A stretch of DNA of 18,629 nt, taken from the NCBI GenBank assembly GCA_003152795.1, contig PMBA01000175.1, forward strand, positions 1,154 to 19,782. Reading direction: 5' to 3'. The stretch's first letter is position 1. Every line of letters begins with the position of its first letter. The notes beneath the pieces were generated by a model. The model was not told the DNA's origin. It worked only from the letters and a program-made list of their open reading frames with translations, and did no database searches. This document shows, piece after piece, positions 15,141 through 18,629 of this stretch. This stretch comes from Acidobacteriaceae bacterium (GTDB lineage: Bacteria; Acidobacteriota; Terriglobia; Terriglobales; Acidobacteriaceae). The position numbers and the translations under genes were made by a program.

Positions 15141-15200
15141 CTCCTATGCTCCGAATGACAACTCCTATGCTCCGAATGAACTCCTATGCTCAGGACGACA
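15134..15200. repeat. 21-bp tandem repeat, about three units
   Basis: Two exact 21-nt units (15134-15154 and 15155-15175, each starting ATGACAACTCCTATGCTCC) and a third degenerate unit (15176-15195, lacking CA) ending in CAGGACGACAG. The first unit overlaps the 3' end of the palindrome arm, so the array appears to have grown from that arm's tail. The copy number is too low and the units too short for a CRISPR array. Confidence 0.85.
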
Positions 15201-15238
15201 GCACTAACCTATTTCGCGCGAATTAACGGGACACCACA

Positions 15239-18200
15239 CTAGCCCGAGGGAGATACGGAGTCGGGCAGCAGGACCTCTTCAACCGCTTTCTCAACCGGCA
15301 ACGCCCAACCTTCCAACCAGGCTGCGACGCCAGCGGTGTTGGTCAAAGCCTGCCGTGCGGGATGCAGACTTGCTTCCAGTTTGGCCTGTTCCGCGGGGGT
15401 GAGGGGAGCTCCAATATTCTGGCGCAAGGCGGCAGCGGCGCCGGCCAGGCGCAGCGAACGCGCGGCATGGGATTGGGCAGCCGCGGAGCATGCGAAACAC
15501 TCCAGCAGGCGGGCAATTCCGCGTTTATGATCCAGCTTCTGGAAAATTCTTATGCTTTCCTGGTAAAGAGAATGGACTCTGGAATAATTCCGCTGTTCCT
15601 TCGCCAAGTTCCCCAGATCGGCGAGCGTTCCGGCAATGCCCCAGCGGTCACCGAGTTCGCGAAAAATTACCAGGCCCTGTTCGTATAATGCTTGCGCGGC
15701 CGCGGAATCGCCCTGATCGCGCGCAACATCTCCCTGGTAGTTGAGGGACCAGGCGACACCCGTCCGGTCACCCAGTCCTTGGAAGATGGCAAGACACTCC
15801 GCGTAGAGCGAGCGGGCGCGGTCATAGTCTCCCTCGGACTTGAGGACACTGGCGAGGTTACTGAGAGCCCGAGCGACGGCCTTCTGGTCACCCAGTTCTC
15901 TCCACAGACCAAGGCTAGCTTCGAACAGCAGGTGCGCAACCGCGATATCACTGCGGTCGCGCGCAAAGACCGCGAGCGCGTTCAGAGAGACGGCGACGCC
16001 CATCTTGTCGCCCAACTGATGGGCGATATCCTGACTTTGGTTGATGAGTGTATCGGCCGAGGCGTAATCTCCCTGCTCGCCGGCGAGCACGCCAGCGGCA
16101 AAAAGAGCGCGCATGCGCAGCTTGGTGGGAGTGGCCGCATGGGCGAGCTTCAGCAATCTGCCCAACCTGTCCCGGGCTTCGGCGAAACACTCGCGAGTCT
16201 CCCAAAAGCGAAACAGGGCGGTGCCGAGACGGAGTCCCCAATCCACGTCTTCGGTTTGAGTGAGCCAGTCCAGCGCGGCACGAAAATTGTCGTGTTCCAA
16301 GCCAAAGCGTTCCAGCCATTGCGCAGCTTCCGTGTCGGTCTGCTCCGTAGCCTCTTCTTCGGCGAGCACGAGGCAGTAGGCGGCATGGGCACGCCTGGTC
16401 GAGGCCTCCTCGGAGTTGGCGGCGAGTTTTTCCAGAGCGTACTCGCGAATGGTTTCGAGCATCATGAAGCGCGATTCACCGTTCGCCTGTTCGATCTGCT
16501 GCACCAGGCTTTTGTCCACCATGGATGCCATGCCGTCGAGCAGGTCCAGATCGAGGTCGCTCCTGGTGTCGCAAACCGCTTCGACGCCTTCCAGATTGCA
16601 TCCCCCGACGAAGACCGACAATCTTCGGAAAAGCTTCTGCTCAGCAGGGCTCAGCAGATCGTAGCTCCAGTCCATGGCGGCGCGAAGCGTCTGCTGCCGC
16701 TGGGGCAGGTCGCGCGAGCCGCCGGTTAACAGCTGCAAGCGGCTGGTCAGACGTGTCAGCATGGAAGACGGCGAAAGGACTTTGACCCGGGCGGCTGCCA
16801 GTTCGATGGCCAGCGGTAAACCATCCAAGCGGGCGCAAATCTCGATGACCGCGGATGCGTTTTCCCGGTTGAGTTCAAAATCGGGCTTGACCGCGACCGC
16901 GCGCTGAACGAACAGCGCGACCGCAGAGTATTGCGACAAGGCTTCAAGCGGAGGCAGGGCGAGCGCATCCGGCATGGCGAGCGGCAACACCGGAAATTCA
17001 TGTTCGCCATATAGGTGCAGCGCGGCGCGACTGGTTACCATGATCTTGAGATTAGGACCAATGGCCAGGAGCTCGGCCACGGTAGGCGCCGCTGGCATCA
17101 GGTGCTCGAAATTGTCGAGCAGGAGCAGCAATGGGGCGCGCAGTGAATCATCTAAATTCTCCTTGAGTATCTGGAGCGGCGACCGGCCTCCCGCCTCGCG
17201 AATCCCCAGGGTCTGAACGATGGTGGAAGCGATCAAGGCCGGGTCGCTGAGCGAGGAGAGCGGAACAAAATGAGTGCCCCCTGGAAAGTGCTCGACCAAG
17301 CCACCGGCCACCTGCACCGCCAGGCGGGTCTTGCCGATTCCGCCCGGACCGGTAACCGTGACCAGGCGGACATCGGGACGCAGCAGCAGCTCTTTGGCGG
17401 CAGCGACTTCCTTCTGGCGCCCCACAAAACCGGTGCGCTGCACGGGAAGATTCGCCGGGCGGGTCTCGACCTGCTTAACCGGCTTCTCCGAGAAGCGGTC
17501 GCGAATGGCGGCAAGTTCGCGCGCGAGATCCCGGGTAGAGGCGTAGCGCTTATCGGGCTCCTTTTCCAGACACCTCTCGATGGCCCAACAGAGCGGAGCG
17601 GGGGCGTCGGGATTTTGGACTCCGATCGGTGCGGCTTGTTCGCGGAGGATGGCCACCATGGTCTCGGCGGCTGTGCTTCTCTGAAAAGCGCGGTTCCCGG
17701 TGACCATCTCGTAGAGCACCAAGCCGAACGAGAACTGGTCGGCGCGGAAATCCAAGGGCTGGCCGCCGGCCTGCTCCGGCGACATGTACCCGACCGTTCC
17801 CAGAATCAGACCGGGTGTGGTGTGCGACGTGGAGCACAGATCGGGCTGCTCCGGGCTGGGCGGGCCGAGTTTGGCGAGGCCAAAGTCGAGGATTTTGACG
17901 AATCCATCGTGAGAGACCATTAGGTTCTCGGGCTTTAAGTCCCTGTGGGCGATGCCGGCTTCATGCGCCTTGGTCAAACCATCCGCAACCTGCGCCGCGA
18001 TTTCAATTACTTTTCGCATGGGCAGCAAGCTGGAGCCAAGCAGGTCGCGCAGGGTCTTGCCTTCGACCAGTTCCATCGCAATGTAGTGCGTGGAGCCGTC
18101 CTGCCCGAGTTCGTGGATGGTAATGATATTCGGGTGGTTGAGAGCAGATGCCGAGCGTGCTTCCTGCTCGAAGCGGCGCAACCGATCATGGTCCGCGGAG

Positions 18201-18340
18201 AATGTGGCGGGCAGAATCTTGATCGCAACACCGCGATCCAAGCGCGTGTCTCGCGCCCGGTACACCTCGCCAAACCCGCCCGCGCCGAGCAGTTCGACGA
18301 TCTCATACGGTCCGAGTTTCGTGCCAGAGGTGAGGGCCAT
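15239..18340 (-). CDS. Serine/threonine protein kinase fused to STAND-type ATPase and TPR repeats
   Basis: A 1033-residue soluble regulator in three parts. Residues 8-285 are a Hanks-type kinase: [14 protein letters not shown]41 in [12 protein letters not shown] (D134), DFG (D152) and [10 protein letters not shown]. All catalytic residues are present. Residues about 300-640 are a STAND/NB-ARC-like ATPase with GFVGR, Walker A GPGGIGKT (331-338), Walker [12 protein letters not shown] (D409), MVTSR and [13 protein letters not shown]. Residues about 743-956 are five TPR units spaced by exactly 40 residues. The end ([17 protein letters not shown], later WLEGWAL) is typical of LuxR/PknK-type ATPases, but no DNA-binding HTH is present. 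The layout resembles mycobacterial PknK; the signal and substrate are unknown. ATG 18340 is chosen over 18352 because the latter overlaps a perfect TATAAT. Confidence 0.93.
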   Translation of the reverse strand: MALTSGTKLGPYEIVELLGAGGFGEVYRARDTRLDRGVAIKILPATFSADHDRLRRFEQEARSASALNHPNIITIHELGQDGSTHYIAMELVEGKTLRDLLGSSLLPMRKVIEIAAQVADGLTKAHEAGIAHRDLKPENLMVSHDGFVKILDFGLAKLGPPSPEQPDLCSTSHTTPGLILGTVGYMSPEQAGGQPLDFRADQFSFGLVLYEMVTGNRAFQRSTAAETMVAILREQAAPIGVQNPDAPAPLCWAIERCLEKEPDKRYASTRDLARELAAIRDRFSEKPVKQVETRPANLPVQRTGFVGRQKEVAAAKELLLRPDVRLVTVTGPGGIGKTRLAVQVAGGLVEHFPGGTHFVPLSSLSDPALIASTIVQTLGIREAGGRSPLQILKENLDDSLRAPLLLLLDNFEHLMPAAPTVAELLAIGPNLKIMVTSRAALHLYGEHEFPVLPLAMPDALALPPLEALSQYSAVALFVQRAVAVKPDFELNRENASAVIEICARLDGLPLAIELAAARVKVLSPSSMLTRLTSRLQLLTGGSRDLPQRQQTLRAAMDWSYDLLSPAEQKLFRRLSVFVGGCNLEGVEAVCDTRSDLDLDLLDGMASMVDKSLVQQIEQANGESRFMMLETIREYALEKLAANSEEASTRRAHAAYCLVLAEEEATEQTDTEAAQWLERFGLEHDNFRAALDWLTQTEDVDWGLRLGTALFRFWETRECFAEARDRLGRLLKLAHAATPTKLRMRALFAAGVLAGEQGDYASADTLINQSQDIAHQLGDKMGVAVSLNALAVFARDRSDIAVAHLLFEASLGLWRELGDQKAVARALSNLASVLKSEGDYDRARSLYAECLAIFQGLGDRTGVAWSLNYQGDVARDQGDSAAAQALYEQGLVIFRELGDRWGIAGTLADLGNLAKEQRNYSRVHSLYQESIRIFQKLDHKRGIARLLECFACSAAAQSHAARSLRLAGAAAALRQNIGAPLTPAEQAKLEASLHPARQALTNTAGVAAWLEGWALPVEKAVEEVLLPDSVSPSG
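15473..16114 (-). repeat. TPR-encoding tandem repeat, five units with 120-bp period
   Basis: Within the kinase protein, the phrases GDYASA, SDIAVA, GDYDRA, GDSAAA and RNYSRV, and the [32 protein letters not shown] and LDHKRGIA phrases, each fall exactly 40 residues apart. The units are diverged at DNA level, so they are old or under selection as protein rather than a recent array. Confidence 0.85.
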
Positions 18341-18350
18341 TGCGCACGCC

Positions 18351-18356
18351 ATTATA
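18351..18356 (-). promoter_or_regulatory. Consensus -10 box (TATAAT) for the kinase gene
   Basis: A perfect TATAAT on the minus strand ends 10 nt before ATG 18340, leaving a leader of about 3 nt. The upstream ATG (18352) uses the last bases of this box, so it could not start the message. No good -35 match is seen 16-18 nt upstream. Confidence 0.55.
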
Positions 18357-18409
18357 GGGCCTGGCAGTGGAGCGGACTATTGCGAACGAATTGTGGGTTT
18401 CCCATCCCG

Positions 18410-18415
18410 TACAAT
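18410..18415 (+). promoter_or_regulatory. Candidate -10 box (TACAAT) for dxr
   Basis: TACAAT in CCCGTACAATAGAAG lies 16 nt before the dxr ATG, in the 91-nt region shared with the divergent kinase gene. A separate dxr promoter would be needed because the cdsA side is cut off by opposing genes. The -35 is not clear. Confidence 0.4.
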
Positions 18416-18431
18416 AGAAGAGTTCCTAATC

Positions 18432-18629
18432 ATGAAACGCATCGCCATCCTGGGTTCGACGGGCTCGATCGGCCGCAGCACTTTGAGCGTGGTCGAGAGC
18501 TATCCTGACCGCTTTGAGGTCGCGACACTGGCGGCTGGCAACAATGGCGAACTGGCCTTTGAACAGGCGCTGCGATGGAAGCCACGGGTGGTGTCGCTGG
18601 CGGACGAAGGCGCCGCGCAAGCGCTCCAG
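18432..18629 (+). CDS. dxr: 1-deoxy-D-xylulose 5-phosphate reductoisomerase, N-terminal part
   Basis: The frame from ATG 18432 stays open to the last base of the window (66 codons). It reads [20 protein letters not shown], then [20 protein letters not shown], then [18 protein letters not shown] is the NADPH-binding loop and AAGNN the second landmark of DXR, the enzyme making 2-C-methyl-D-erythritol 4-phosphate in the MEP isoprenoid pathway. That pathway supplies isopentenyl diphosphate to UppS. An AGAAG-like site lies upstream. The gene normally follows cdsA directly in many bacteria but is separated here. The catalytic and C-terminal parts are outside the window. Confidence 0.93.
   Translation, partial: MKRIAILGSTGSIGRSTLSVVESYPDRFEVATLAAGNNGELAFEQALRWKPRVVSLADEGAAQALQ

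Noticed and set aside
15134..15200. Possible CRISPR array
   Set aside because: Only about three 21-nt units with no spacers between them and no cas genes nearby.
15211..15225. TTCGCGCGAA palindrome as a terminator for the kinase gene
   Set aside because: It is a 10-bp self-complementary run without a loop or a following T-run on the minus strand.
15692..16729. Long plus-strand open frame (345 codons) opposite the TPR and ATPase part
   Set aside because: It is antisense to a protein with clear domains, and its own translation has no family features. GC-rich coding DNA often leaves such mirror frames.
15239..18340. Reading the kinase-STAND-TPR gene as a known antiphage (Avs-type) system
   Set aside because: There is no nuclease or other effector domain and no defence neighbour in the window. 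The layout fits PknK-like regulators better, so a defence role is only a test to run.

Overview
The window looks like a chromosomal segment of a GC-rich bacterium, most likely an Acidobacteriota (Terriglobia-like). That assignment is an inference. It rests on the housekeeping set (ahcY, uppS, cdsA, dxr), a kinase N-terminus of a style common in that phylum (start near [13 protein letters not shown]), and short palindromic and dispersed intergenic repeats of a kind I recall from such genomes. No rRNA, tRNA, CRISPR array, prophage or transposase was seen.

Layout. Positions 1-315 hold the 3' end of adenosylhomocysteinase, followed by a clear intrinsic terminator. A stand-alone receiver-domain response regulator (453-899), a 69-residue orphan (964-1173) and a convergent DUF962/Mpo1-like membrane protein (1187-1489, minus) follow. 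Next come an atypical SDR/NAD-epimerase (1684-2703) and a minus-strand block: a vapBC toxin-antitoxin operon (2733-3418) with a likely palindromic operator, then rmuC (3497-4828). From about 4925 the plus strand carries a secreted CAP-domain protein, a DUF72 protein, a GT-C membrane glycosyltransferase-like protein, a ClC chloride/proton antiporter with two CBS domains, and an HtrA-like trypsin/PDZ protease that lacks an obvious export signal.

Positions 12209-14047 carry uppS and cdsA, which make the undecaprenyl carrier and CDP-diacylglycerol. Their usual partner dxr starts only at 18432 and runs off the end. Between cdsA and dxr lies about 4.4 kb of apparent insertion: a divergent OsmC / DUF4242 pair, a repeat-rich gap, and a 1033-residue protein kinase-STAND ATPase-TPR fusion on the minus strand, read divergently from dxr.

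Repeats are the other theme. A perfect 29-bp inverted repeat (77 bp in total) sits between uppS and cdsA, and one arm of it recurs at 15113-15140, where it runs into a 21-bp tandem repeat. A separate repeat of about 111 bp occurs twice (1542-1652 and 6924-7034). Several genes have a -10-like box directly in front of the start codon and no Shine-Dalgarno, which suggests leaderless transcripts. I found no convincing new multi-gene system. The most notable items are the kinase-STAND-TPR protein placed inside the uppS-cdsA-dxr cluster, the palindromic repeat family, and the vapBC operator pair.
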